Source: Novosphingobium profundi
Lineage (GTDB): Bacteria; Pseudomonadota; Alphaproteobacteria; Sphingomonadales; Sphingomonadaceae
Assembly: GCF_018491765.1 (NCBI RefSeq)
Contig: NZ_JABWCU010000001.1
Coordinates: forward strand, 304,568 to 368,567
Direction of reading: 5' to 3'
DNA: 64,000 nucleotides
Shown here in pieces: positions 22,345-30,367 of this stretch (position 1 is the stretch's first letter; every line of letters starts with the position of its first letter). Under the pieces are notes generated by a model. That model saw only the letters and a program-made list of their open reading frames with translations. It was not told where the DNA came from and ran no database searches. The position numbers and the translations under genes are program-made.

Positions 22345-22379
22345 GGGGACGGTCTGATCGGCCGTCCCCGGTAACCGGG
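22345..22379 (+). terminator. Hairpins after the capsid gene, likely attenuator
   Basis: GGGGACGG (22345-22352) pairs with CCGTCCCC (22362-22369), starting 9 bases after the capsid stop. An alternative small hairpin (CCCGG-TAA-CCGGG) overlaps its end. No T-run follows, so it may reduce, not stop, transcription into the tail genes or protect the capsid mRNA. Confidence 0.45.
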
Positions 22380-22402
22380 CAAATCACTGGAAGGATGTAA
22401 TG

Positions 22403-22738
22403 ATGGCAGACAAGATCAAGGCGACCTTGCTTCGTCCGCTGAATGGCCGGACGGTCGGTCAGACTGTCGAATATTCCAAAGCGGATTTCGAGCGCCTTGC
22501 TGGGCGAGGTGCGGTGGAAGCGGCATCGGAGACTGCCGCGCGCAAGGCCGCCGCAGAGAAGGCCGCCGCGGAGAAGGCCGCCGCAGAGAAGGCCGCCGCA
22601 GAGAAGGCCGCCGCGGAGAAGGCCGAAGCGGAGAAGTCCGAAGCGGAGAAGTCCGAAGCGGACAAGGAAGCCGCTGAAAAGCGCGGGTCGGAGGCTTTGA
22701 ACAAGAAGGCCCCCGAGGCCAAGAACAAGGCTGGTTGA
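22403..22738 (+). CDS. Head-region protein with lysine/alanine pentad-repeat tail
   Basis: A 111-residue protein. Residues 1-40 are a small domain (IKATLLRPLNGRTVGQTVEYSK, a pattern of short capsid-associated phage proteins). From residue 49 come nine pentads of AAAEK type, which should form a single highly charged helix. GGAAGGATG precedes the starts at 22400/22403. It lies between capsid and connector genes, where decoration or head-fibre proteins are often encoded. That role is inferred. Confidence 0.7.
   Translation: MADKIKATLLRPLNGRTVGQTVEYSKADFERLAGRGAVEAASETAARKAAAEKAAAEKAAAEKAAAEKAAAEKAEAEKSEAEKSEADKEAAEKRGSEALNKKAPEAKNKAG
22547..22681 (+). repeat. 15-base coding tandem repeat (AAAEK pentads)
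   Basis: Nine consecutive 15-base units, the first five nearly identical (GCCGCCGC(A/G)GAGAAG) and the last four diverged. They encode five AAAEK pentads, then AEAEK, SEAEK, SEADK and EAAEK. Near-identity of the first units suggests recent slippage expansion, so copy number may vary between related phages. Confidence 0.85.
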
Positions 22739-22761
22739 TCCAAGCGATACGGACCTGAGCG

Positions 22762-23343
22762 ATGATCTTCGAGCTTTTGCATGTGCCGTTTCCCGATGGG
22801 TACGGGGAGGGGCTTTTGCCTCTGGAGCAATGCAAAAGGCATCTGCGCATCACCAGCGATGACGAGGATGAATTGATCCAGGTGCTACGTGATGCGGCGA
22901 TAGAGTTCGTTGAGCAATATTGCGGCGTTCGGCTTGCGCCTATGACTGGGCTGCAGTGGCAGGCGCAGCGATTTCCCGTGGCTGCATCTGTTCCGTTGCC
23001 GCTCAGTGTGGCGCCGGTCACTGCGATCACATCGGTTTCCTGGCTGGATACCGATGGGGGCGAGGTGACCGGCTCACCTGATGACTATCGGGTCACATCA
23101 CGCGGCGATGTTCTTCCGGCCATCAGCAGCCGTTGGCCCTCTGCAGTTGGTGGTATGGTCAAAATCGAATTCGAGGCGGGATATCCGAGCGGATCGGCAC
23201 CAAAGTCGCTGCTGATGGCTGCCAAGATGTTCCTCGGCCATTTGTGGATGCATCGCGAAGCGGTGATCGATAGCGGTTCGATGGGCGAAGTCCCGTTCGG
23301 TGTGCGTCAACTATGCGCGCCTTTCAGCCGGGTGCTGATCTGA
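22762..23343 (+). CDS. Head-tail connector protein (gp6-like)
   Basis: A 193-residue protein. LEQCKRHLRITSDDEDELIQVLRDAAIEFVEQYCG at residues about 20-55 is the typical helical start of gp6-like connectors. A beta-rich middle follows (TAITSVSWLDTDGG), and IEFEAGYP, then SLLMAAKMFLGHLWMHRE near the end are also family features. It forms the ring under the portal. It is coupled to the next gene by TGATG. Confidence 0.85.
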   Translation: MIFELLHVPFPDGYGEGLLPLEQCKRHLRITSDDEDELIQVLRDAAIEFVEQYCGVRLAPMTGLQWQAQRFPVAASVPLPLSVAPVTAITSVSWLDTDGGEVTGSPDDYRVTSRGDVLPAISSRWPSAVGGMVKIEFEAGYPSGSAPKSLLMAAKMFLGHLWMHREAVIDSGSMGEVPFGVRQLCAPFSRVLI

Positions 23344-23675
23344 TGCGGTCTGTGGGAAAGCGGGACCGTTGCGTCACGTTCCACTCCATTGCGACCAGTG
23401 AAAATTCGATGGGTGAGCCGACCGACGATGAAACCTATCCGCAGATCTGCCGTGAGTTCGTCCAGATCATCTACGGCCGAGGAAGTGAGCGCCGGGCTGC
23501 GGCGATAGAGGGCGCGGATCAGCCGGCCACGTTCATCGCCTTGTCCAACAGCGGTACACGCCAGGTGGGTACGAAGAATCTGGTGATGTTCGATGGTGAC
23601 TTCTGGGACATCGTCAATGTTGCTCCGCTGGGGCGCGTCGAGATCGAGTTTACTGCAATCCGGAGGTCGCGCTGA
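23343..23675 (+). CDS. Head closure / head-tail adaptor protein
   Basis: A 110-residue beta-rich protein beginning MRSVGKRDRCVTFHS. The pattern of an early basic strand, an internal REFVQIIYGRGSER and a final DFWDIVNVAPLGRVEIEFTA matches phage head-tail joining proteins. The ATG shares its A with the connector stop. It would seal the portal ring and dock the tail. Confidence 0.82.
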   Translation: MRSVGKRDRCVTFHSIATSENSMGEPTDDETYPQICREFVQIIYGRGSERRAAAIEGADQPATFIALSNSGTRQVGTKNLVMFDGDFWDIVNVAPLGRVEIEFTAIRRSR

Positions 23676-24103
23676 TGTTCAATTTCAGCATGTCCGGATT
23701 TGATGAAGCGTTCGCGAATGTCGCGAAGGTCGGGCACGCGATCAATGATCATTTCATGCGCGATGCGACGATGAGTGCTCTTGAGCCTGTTGCTGAAGCC
23801 GCGCGCTCCCTTGCGCCAGTGGACAGTGGCGATCTGCGGGACAGTATCGTTGTCACGAGTGAAGCGTTCTCGGACGAGAGCGCTGCAGCTTTTGACGGTC
23901 GAACCGTGTTCGTGGGGCCGCTGGCGGCAGGTGTCGCCGGCCGGGCCGGACATCGCGATGCCTACTACGCCGGGTTCATCGAACTGGGTACGGTCAAGAT
24001 GCGGGCACAGCCGTTTCTTGCTCCGGCATGGGATGCGGAGATCGGCAATGTCGAGGCCGCGCTGGGGGTGAAGGTTGGCGAGGCGCTGTTTTCGGCGGTC
24101 TGA
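23675..24103 (+). CDS. HK97 gp10-like tail component
   Basis: A 142-residue protein with family landmarks: ALEPVAEAARSLAPVDSGDLRDSI near residues 35-60, a variable beta hairpin, then YYAGFIELGTVKMRAQPFLAPAWD near 105-128. These form the tail-completion/terminator fold. It overlaps the upstream stop by one base and sits in the normal place between adaptor and the DUF3168 gene. Confidence 0.9.
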   Translation: MFNFSMSGFDEAFANVAKVGHAINDHFMRDATMSALEPVAEAARSLAPVDSGDLRDSIVVTSEAFSDESAAAFDGRTVFVGPLAAGVAGRAGHRDAYYAGFIELGTVKMRAQPFLAPAWDAEIGNVEAALGVKVGEALFSAV

Positions 24104-24104
24104 C

Positions 24105-24533
24105 ATGCAGGCAGAACTGATCTCTCGATTGCGAGCATCGCCAGGCGTGACGGCTCGGACAGGCGTTGTGCCCAATGGTGGCGCCACTCGCCCCGCCATC
24201 GACTGGATCGAGCGCAAGTCCGACGACCGAACGGCGTTCCCGGCGATGACCTTGCAGACGATATCGGCGCCGCGCGGATACGACCAGGACGGGGCGGACG
24301 GCCTGCAGATTCGCCGTATCCGCTTCGAAAGCTACGGGCTGACATACGAGGGGGCGCGCCTTCTCGCCGATGCCGCGATTGCCGAGATGGAGGCCACGGC
24401 CGTCATCGGCGGCGTGCGGTTCCATCGATCGAAAGTGATGTTCGATCGCGATTTCCCACCGGAAGACCTTGGCGGCGGCCTGAAGATTTTCCGGACACTT
24501 GTTGACATTTCAATCCCATCAACCCGCACATAG
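24105..24533 (+). CDS. DUF3168 / gp17-like tail terminator protein
   Basis: A 142-residue protein (MQAELISRLRASPGV) with the DUF3168 pattern of an N-terminal helix, a VPNGGATRPAIDWIE loop, MTLQTISAPRGYDQDGADGLQIRRIRFESYG, and a C-terminal LVDISIP. These proteins cap the tail tube. The start lies one base after the gp10-like stop. Confidence 0.8.
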   Translation: MQAELISRLRASPGVTARTGVVPNGGATRPAIDWIERKSDDRTAFPAMTLQTISAPRGYDQDGADGLQIRRIRFESYGLTYEGARLLADAAIAEMEATAVIGGVRFHRSKVMFDRDFPPEDLGGGLKIFRTLVDISIPSTRT

Positions 24534-24543
24534 GAGATAGACG

Positions 24544-24978
24544 ATGGCCGAAGGTGATGGCGTCCTTGGTGACGGCAGTGAACTGTGGCTGACCGACGAT
24601 CAGGGCACGCTGACCAAGCTCAAGGGCTTGATGAACGTCAACCGCCCGACCCTGTCGGTGGCCAAGGTCGAAAGTACCGACCATGACAGCAACAAGACCA
24701 AGGAATACATTCCTGGCCACGGCGATGTGCCGGAGCTGTCGGCAACGCTCAAGTATGAGCCCGGAAGTCCCACGGATGCGCTGATCCTCGAGCACCTTAC
24801 GAGCCGCGAGAAGCGCGCGTTCAAGGTGGTTACCGTTTCCGAAGACGGTACGACCGAAGACAATGAAGGGACGATGTTCCTCATGACCTATGCGCCTGAC
24901 AATGCCCCGCTGGGCGGCATTCGCACGGCAACGCTGACCGGCCAGCCCGGCCCGCTGACGCAGGCTCCGAGCGCATGA
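24544..24978 (+). CDS. Major tail tube protein
   Basis: A 144-residue beta-rich protein with TAGGAGA upstream of ATG 24544. VNRPTLSVAKVESTDHDSNKTKEYIPG and GDVPELSATLKYEPGSPT are typical of siphovirus tail tube proteins. It ends near GQPGPLTQAPSA. It builds the flexible tube through which DNA passes. It overlaps the chaperone gene by 4 bases. Confidence 0.9.
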   Translation: MAEGDGVLGDGSELWLTDDQGTLTKLKGLMNVNRPTLSVAKVESTDHDSNKTKEYIPGHGDVPELSATLKYEPGSPTDALILEHLTSREKRAFKVVTVSEDGTTEDNEGTMFLMTYAPDNAPLGGIRTATLTGQPGPLTQAPSA

Positions 24979-25478
24979 CCTCGGCCGTTCGTAACAATCC
25001 CTTGCTGGGGACGGCAACGTTCGTCTTTCCGTCCGATCCCGCAGCGGAAGGGCGCCAGGAATTTCACCTGGTGCTCAACAACCGTGTGTGGATCGAGGCG
25101 GAGGCGGTGCTTGGCTATTCGATCCTCGATGCGGTGGAGGAGCTACGCGCCGCCCTGGAGAGCGGCCGGAATCCCCGGCTCAAGACCATGTGCGCAATCG
25201 TCTATGGCGGGCTCAAGCAGAATCATCCCGACGTCACCGAAGACATGATCGTCGACATGTTCTTGTCCGGCGATCCTGCGTTCAAGGCTGGGGTTCTCCA
25301 GGCCATGCGCGGCGCGCAGTTGCCGGATATCCCTGATGAGGAGGACGTGCAGCAGGGAAACGTGCAGGCCCCCCGGGGGGGCAAGAGCAAGGTTGGAACT
25401 GGGAGCGGGTCTTCCAATCGTACCGGCAAGCCGGCGGCGGCGCGCAAGAGTTCTGGGAAGAAACCCCGCGCTCGGTAA
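24975..25478 (+). CDS. Tail assembly chaperone, zero-frame product (G-like)
   Basis: A 167-residue protein. The body (FHLVLNNRVWIEAEAVLGYSILDAVEEL through MFLSGDPAFKAGVLQAMRG) resembles tail assembly chaperones that read like a GTA-TFM family domain. From about residue 125 it becomes a low-complexity basic tail (NRTGKPAAARKSSGKKPRAR). Such a tail is common where the message is really selected in the other frame. It overlaps the tail tube gene by 4 bases and precedes the tape measure gene, as lambda gpG does. Confidence 0.85.
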   Translation: MTSAVRNNPLLGTATFVFPSDPAAEGRQEFHLVLNNRVWIEAEAVLGYSILDAVEELRAALESGRNPRLKTMCAIVYGGLKQNHPDVTEDMIVDMFLSGDPAFKAGVLQAMRGAQLPDIPDEEDVQQGNVQAPRGGKSKVGTGSGSSNRTGKPAAARKSSGKKPRAR

Positions 25479-25738
25479 TCCTCATGCTTCGTGGGGCGCG
25501 GGCGCGTGAGAAGGCCGCCTTCCGCAATCTGGCCACATCTGCCTGGCTGACCGGCCTGCTGAGCCAGTCAGATCCCCGGAGCTATCCCACGTTGGAATCG
25601 CTGATTGGCGATGATGCCAAGGCTTCGGAACCACAACGGACCGATCCCGCCGAGGCCAAACAGAACCTGCGGATGTGGGGTGTCTGGCTGAAGGCGGTCA
25701 ACCGCAAGTCGGCGGCAAAGCCTCCGACAACTGACTGA
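24975..25738 (+). CDS. Tail assembly chaperone, -1 frameshift fusion (GT-like)
   Basis: Predicted 254-residue product: residues 1-136 as the G-like protein, then a -1 shift at 25376-25382 and 118 more residues ending at 25738. The -1 frame stays open through 25,382-25,484, ahead of its first ATG, and that stretch reads as real protein (WERVFQSYRQAGGGAQEFW, then EETPRSVILMLRGAR), typical of the T part of chaperones. An independent start at ATG 25484 would lose these residues and has no good ribosome site. Lambda-type phages make G and GT in this way to load the tape measure protein. Confidence 0.82.
25376..25382 (+). other. -1 ribosomal frameshift site GGGGGGC
   Basis: In the zero frame the sequence reads G-GGG-GGC, which fits the X-XXY-YYZ slippery pattern and allows both tRNAs to re-pair after a -1 slip. 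It lies in a run of six C and seven G. Downstream GC-rich sequence could supply a stimulatory structure; none is assigned. Confidence 0.75.
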
Positions 25739-25792
25739 AGTTTCACCCGCCAGTGGCCGAGATGCCGATGGCGACTTGTTTCGGAGTGAAGA

Positions 25793-28780
25793 ATGACGGG
25801 AACGATCGCACGGCTGAACGCCGCGGTGACGTGGGACCTGGACGATTTCGACCGGGGCACGTCGCGTATCGGCGCGACTTTTGCCCGGGTACGGGAGATG
25901 GTCACCGGCCTTGGTGATGCCTTTGCCGATGCAGGGCGGAAGATGACGTTGGCGGTGACCGGGCCTCTGCTCGCCTTCGGGGGGTATCTGGCAAGTGTGG
26001 CATCGGATGCCGAGGAGATGCAGTCCGCCTTCGACTACACCTTTGGCGCGATGGCTGATCGGATGAACGCATGGGCTGAAGAAACTGGCAATGCGATGGG
26101 GCGCGCCACTGGAGAAATGCAGAAGGGGGCGCTTGCGTTCGGTCAGCTGTTCAAAAGCGCGGCGCCAACCGGAGACGCCCTTGCGAGCTTGTCGCAAAGG
26201 TTCACCGAGCTCGCGCAGGATGCCAGCTCATTCTACAACGTTTCGTTCGATGTTGCCCTGCAGAAGCTTCGTTCCGGCCTGACCGGCGAATCCGAGCCGC
26301 TGCGCGATTTCGGTGTATTCCTGGATGAGGCCGCCGTCAAAGCCAAGGGGCTGGAGATGGGTTTGATTTCGGCCGGGCAGGAGCTGAACGAGCAGGGCAA
26401 GATCATGGCGCGCGCTGCCTTGATCGTGGAGAGCTTGTCGGACGCGAATGGGGATCTTAAGCGGACGTCGGATAGCCTGGCGAACCAAACTCGTGCTCTG
26501 AAGGATGAGTTGAGCGAGCTGGCGAAGGAATTTGGCGATCGCTTGAAACCCTATGCGAAAGAGGCTGTGAGTTGGCTACATGAGCTAGTCGCGCGGATGA
26601 AAGCACTGCCGGAATGGGTGAAAGACGCGGCCGTGAAGCTTGCGGTTCTCACCGCTGCCATGGGGCCGCTGATGGTGGCGATCGCCGGCATAGCTGCCGT
26701 TGTCCTTCCCTTGTTCATTACCCGGATGGGCCGGGTCATGATGTTGCTGTCTGCCTTCATCAATCCGGTTGGCACTGCGGTTGTGGTCCTCACCAAGCTG
26801 GCACTCGAATTCGGCGTCGTGACGACGGCCTTAACAAGGTTTGCGACGTTTTTCCTCCGCCTGGCTGGTCCAATCGGGGTAGCTATCGCGCTGTTCCTGA
26901 CCTTCAAGGACGATGTTATTGCGGCGCTGAAGAACGTATTCGAGTACGCGCAGGCAACGCTGGGGCCAAAGCTGGATGCTCTCTTTGGGCAGCTTGGCGA
27001 AACCGTAAATTCGTTGATGCAGATTTTCGACGATCTGGCTTCGAGCGAGCTCGGGCAATGGATCTCGGAAATGATCGACCGCGTCGGCGAATGGATTCAG
27101 GTATTTATCCAGCTTGGCGGCATGGCGGTTGTCCAGGCAATCGGGACGCTGCTTGATGGCATAACCGCTGTCCTGGAAGCGATCGAAGGTATCGGCTCGG
27201 TCATCTCGAGCGTGCTGAAGGGCGACTGGGCAGATGCTTGGCGGCAGGCTGCGCAGACAGTCGACAGCTCCGTTGCGGCTATGCTGCGCTCTGTCGCGAG
27301 TATGATGCCCGGTATGCGGCAAGTTATTGCGCTGATGGAGTACGCCGGGTGGATCAAGCCGAAGGCCCCTGCAAATTCGGGCGGGAGCGGGATCAATCCC
27401 AATTCGCACCTGGGCAAGATGACGGCGCTGACGGCAGAAGACATGCTGCAGAACCTGCCGGTTTCTGGTGAAGGCAAAAGCTATGCCGAGCCTGACAGCG
27501 GCGGGAAGCCGAAGAAGGCGAGGACTACTGGCAGCCGTAGAACAGGCCCATCGGCGGCAGAGTTGGAAGAGCGCCGAGAGGAGTTGAAGCTGCAACAGCA
27601 GTTGAACGTTGCGCGCGAATCGGGAGACGTCGATGCCGAGCGCCGTATCGAGCGGCAGCTGGATCTGAATGATCGCATTCACGCCTACGAGCGGGCCGGT
27701 CTCAGCACTGCAAAGGCGAAAGTGGCGGCGGAAAAGGATCTTGCCGAGCTTGAACAGGCGCGTGCTGAAGCGCGGGTGAAGGCGCTGGCCAGTGATGATC
27801 GCCAGCTTGCGCTTCAGGTTGCCCAGCTGCGCGGTGACTATGACCGTGTACGCCAGCTGGAGCGTTCGGAGGAGCTTGAGCGCGAGATTGCGCATCTGAA
27901 GGAGCTTGGCCTTTCGACGACTGAAGCCGAGGCCAAGGCACAAAGCAACCTGCAGGAGCTTGAAGCCGCGCGCGCCGATGCAATCCAGAGGCGCCTGGAG
28001 GATCAGAAGGCGGCGCACGAGATCGAACTGGCGCGGCTGCGCGGTGATACCGATGCCTTCGTGACCGCGCTTGAAGAAGCGGAACGCCTGCGCCAGCGGA
28101 TCGAGGAACTGCAGTCCGATGGCCACATGTCCGAGAGTGATGCTCGGGCGCAGGCGGTGCGAGAAGGCATGGAGCGCGAACAGGCGACAATTACCGGCAC
28201 GTTCCGGGAGAGCTTTCGCAGCGGCCTGCGCGCGGCTCTCGAAGGCAATCTTGGTGATTTCTTCGAGGGCTGGATGAAGGATCGGGCCTACAACGCGCTC
28301 TCTTCGGTTCTGGACCGGCTTGCCGATGCCATCGCCCGGCTGTTTTCGCAAAGTGGTAGCAGCGGAGGCTTTCTTGGCTCGATCGGTTCGGCGCTGGGAT
28401 CCGTGTTTGGAACGTCTTCGTCCACCGGTTCCGCAACGACGGGGAGTGACATCGTCGTCACGCGTGGCGGCTCGATCGGTTTCGATACGGGTGGCGAATT
28501 CCAGATCAAGGGATTCCCCGGCGTCGATCAGAACCTTCTCAGCCTGAATGGCAACCCGATTGCCCAAGTGAGCCAAGGGGAGATCGTGAATGTGCGCAAG
28601 GGGGCCATTTCGATGGCCAATGACAACGGGCAGGCAGGGGATACCTACAACTACTACACCATGCCTTCAGATCAGTTCTGGGCCGAGGTTGACGGTCGCG
28701 GCGCCAGCCAGGCCGGCAGGGCGGTTTCCAATGAGAGGTCGATCAATGCTCGCCGTCGCCGAAGGGGGCTCGGCCGATGA
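25793..28780 (+). CDS. Tail tape measure protein
   Basis: A 995-residue protein; GGAGTGAAG precedes ATG 25793. The N-terminal region (FDRGTSRIGATFARVREMVTG, then MTLAVTGPLLAFGGYLAS) is typical of tape measures. A hydrophobic zone around residues 280-370 has several membrane-like helices, and about 580-800 is heptad-rich coiled coil with related blocks of LR(G/S)D..(A/V)..LE.(A/S)E.L(R/E). The C-terminus is Ser/Gly-rich, then has FDTGGEFQIKGFPGVDQNLLSL. Its length sets tail length, and the membrane part may form the DNA entry channel. Confidence 0.93.
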   Translation: MTGTIARLNAAVTWDLDDFDRGTSRIGATFARVREMVTGLGDAFADAGRKMTLAVTGPLLAFGGYLASVASDAEEMQSAFDYTFGAMADRMNAWAEETGNAMGRATGEMQKGALAFGQLFKSAAPTGDALASLSQRFTELAQDASSFYNVSFDVALQKLRSGLTGESEPLRDFGVFLDEAAVKAKGLEMGLISAGQELNEQGKIMARAALIVESLSDANGDLKRTSDSLANQTRALKDELSELAKEFGDRLKPYAKEAVSWLHELVARMKALPEWVKDAAVKLAVLTAAMGPLMVAIAGIAAVVLPLFITRMGRVMMLLSAFINPVGTAVVVLTKLALEFGVVTTALTRFATFFLRLAGPIGVAIALFLTFKDDVIAALKNVFEYAQATLGPKLDALFGQLGETVNSLMQIFDDLASSELGQWISEMIDRVGEWIQVFIQLGGMAVVQAIGTLLDGITAVLEAIEGIGSVISSVLKGDWADAWRQAAQTVDSSVAAMLRSVASMMPGMRQVIALMEYAGWIKPKAPANSGGSGINPNSHLGKMTALTAEDMLQNLPVSGEGKSYAEPDSGGKPKKARTTGSRRTGPSAAELEERREELKLQQQLNVARESGDVDAERRIERQLDLNDRIHAYERAGLSTAKAKVAAEKDLAELEQARAEARVKALASDDRQLALQVAQLRGDYDRVRQLERSEELEREIAHLKELGLSTTEAEAKAQSNLQELEAARADAIQRRLEDQKAAHEIELARLRGDTDAFVTALEEAERLRQRIEELQSDGHMSESDARAQAVREGMEREQATITGTFRESFRSGLRAALEGNLGDFFEGWMKDRAYNALSSVLDRLADAIARLFSQSGSSGGFLGSIGSALGSVFGTSSSTGSATTGSDIVVTRGGSIGFDTGGEFQIKGFPGVDQNLLSLNGNPIAQVSQGEIVNVRKGAISMANDNGQAGDTYNYYTMPSDQFWAEVDGRGASQAGRAVSNERSINARRRRRGLGR

Positions 28781-29367
28781 TCGACCTTACCGATCTCAAG
28801 TGCTCTGTCGCTGATCCGACGATGCTTGAATGGGCGGCGTTGATGGAGCCGGCGCTTGGCGGGGTAACGCAGAAGGTGGCGCGCGTTGGGACCCGCTTTT
28901 CGCTGGATTTCGAGACTCCCGACATGGAGTATGAAAGCGAAGGCCGGCGGACTTCAGCCCGGCTGCAGCGCGCCCAGAGAGAAGGCGGGCGGGTGCGTAT
29001 CCGGCAGCCCGGGTTCAAGGTTGGATCGCCGGGCGCGCCGCTCGTCAGTGGTGCGCACACGGGCGGGATGACCTTGCTGATCGAGGGGGCCACGCCGCGC
29101 TATGCCGTGCGCGAAGGGCAGGCGCTCAACCTCATCGTGAATGGTCGCTACTACCTGTATTTTGCCAGCGCCGCGGCACTTCTGGATGGAAGCGGTGCGG
29201 GCGAGATCGGGCTTACGACACCGATGCGCAAGCACATGGCGGGGGGCGAACATGTCGAGTTGGCGAAGCCCTGCATCGAGGGCTGGTTGAGCGGGAACAA
29301 CCTCTCCTGGCAGCCGCGCACCGACGGCAACATCAACTTTGCTTTCAGTGTGGCGGAGCGAGCATGA
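28777..29367 (+). CDS. Minor tail protein (distal tail region)
   Basis: A 196-residue beta-rich protein overlapping the tape measure stop by 4 bases. It has MLEWAALMEPALGGVTQKVARVGTRF at the start and EGWLSGNNLSWQPRTDGNINFAFSVAER at the end. By place, first after the tape measure, it corresponds to a distal tail protein. The family is not recognised with certainty. Confidence 0.7.
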   Translation: MIDLTDLKCSVADPTMLEWAALMEPALGGVTQKVARVGTRFSLDFETPDMEYESEGRRTSARLQRAQREGGRVRIRQPGFKVGSPGAPLVSGAHTGGMTLLIEGATPRYAVREGQALNLIVNGRYYLYFASAAALLDGSGAGEIGLTTPMRKHMAGGEHVELAKPCIEGWLSGNNLSWQPRTDGNINFAFSVAERA

Positions 29368-29954
29368 CGGTTCTTTCTCCTGCTCTGGATGCGGAGCTTG
29401 CGAATGATCGCGTGACATTGTTCACGGCGATCAAGCTCACGGTCGGCGAGGATACAATCCGACTTCTGGATGGATCGATGGATCTCGAGATCGCCGGAGA
29501 GGCGTTTGGCGGGGAAGACCCGGTCTATGGGGTCTGGGAGAGTGTCGATGCCTTCGAAGATGGGACCGGCGATGAAGCGCCCGGTCTGATGTTCACGCTT
29601 GGACCGGTAGATGATGGTGCGGCCCTCGCTCTTTCGTCACCCGACATGCAGGGCGAGGCCGTTCAATTGTACTTCGGCGTCATGAACGAAACCACGGGCG
29701 CTGTGATCGGGGATCCGCTTTTGCTGTTCGACGGTGAAGTCGACATGCCCAAACATGAATTCGGCAAGGAGATGCTTCAGGTCAGTCTGGAGTGCGTTGG
29801 CGGCATGGAGCGGCTGTTTTTCGAGGATGAAGGCATCAAATTGGCGCCGACGTTTCATCAGCAGGTATGGCCGGACGAAAATGGCTTCAACCACGTGACC
29901 GGCATCCAGGACAATATCTATTGGGGCACCAACAAGCCCACGAGTGCCGTCTGA
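29364..29954 (+). CDS. Minor tail protein, baseplate hub region
   Basis: A 196-residue protein: MTVLSPALDAELANDRVTLFTAIKL, then DLEIAGEAFGGEDPVYGVWES and LLLFDGEVDMPKHEFGKEMLQVSLECVG, ending ENGFNHVTGIQDNIYWG. The pattern is that of a common tail protein that precedes the NlpC-like gene in siphoviruses of alphaproteobacteria. It overlaps both neighbours. Confidence 0.7.
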   Translation: MTVLSPALDAELANDRVTLFTAIKLTVGEDTIRLLDGSMDLEIAGEAFGGEDPVYGVWESVDAFEDGTGDEAPGLMFTLGPVDDGAALALSSPDMQGEAVQLYFGVMNETTGAVIGDPLLLFDGEVDMPKHEFGKEMLQVSLECVGGMERLFFEDEGIKLAPTFHQQVWPDENGFNHVTGIQDNIYWGTNKPTSAV

Positions 29955-30364
29955 TGAACCTGGTCGAACGTGTCGAGGTGGTCAACGCGACGATCGAGCG
30001 TTTCGCCGGACAGCCGTTTGAATTCGGGTCCTGTGATTGCGGAAAGATGGTGATCGCACACCTGAAAGCGATGGGCTGGAAGGTCCGGACCGGGGGGGGC
30101 TGGAAGAGCGCCCTCGGGCTCAGGCGCTGGCTGCGCAAGAACGGCGGTACCGGTGCGGCCTGTATCGATGGCTGGGGGATCCCCCGAATCCCGCCGGCCG
30201 CGCGCATTGTGGGAGATATCTTGGAACTGGAAGGTGAGACCGATTTCGGAAGCTTCGGCATCGCCGTGGGGAACGGGCGTGTGCTGGCATTTCACGAGGA
30301 CGTGATTGGCGCTGCGATCATTCAGCCCAAGGGGCTCCCCATCAAGGCGGCCTGGAGAACCTGA
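29954..30364 (+). CDS. NlpC/P60-like tail protein (DUF6950 type)
   Basis: A 136-residue protein whose ATG shares its A with the upstream stop. The segment RFAGQPFEFGSCDCGKMVIAHL matches the catalytic-cysteine helix of NlpC/P60-like phage proteins, and GSFGIAVGNGRVLAF with a following histidine (FHEDVI) provides the later part. Such tail-tip peptidases open peptidoglycan during DNA entry. The exact catalytic histidine is not certain. Confidence 0.75.
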   Translation: MNLVERVEVVNATIERFAGQPFEFGSCDCGKMVIAHLKAMGWKVRTGGGWKSALGLRRWLRKNGGTGAACIDGWGIPRIPPAARIVGDILELEGETDFGSFGIAVGNGRVLAFHEDVIGAAIIQPKGLPIKAAWRT

Positions 30365-30367
30365 GCG

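Noticed and set aside
25484..25738. Independent 84-residue gene after the tail chaperone
   Set aside because: The reading frame continues open and protein-like upstream of its ATG to the slippery site, so it is better read as the downstream part of a frameshift product.
26831..28576. 581-codon minus-strand open frame in the tape measure gene
   Set aside because: Antisense to the coiled-coil part of the tape measure protein and without domains or ribosome site.
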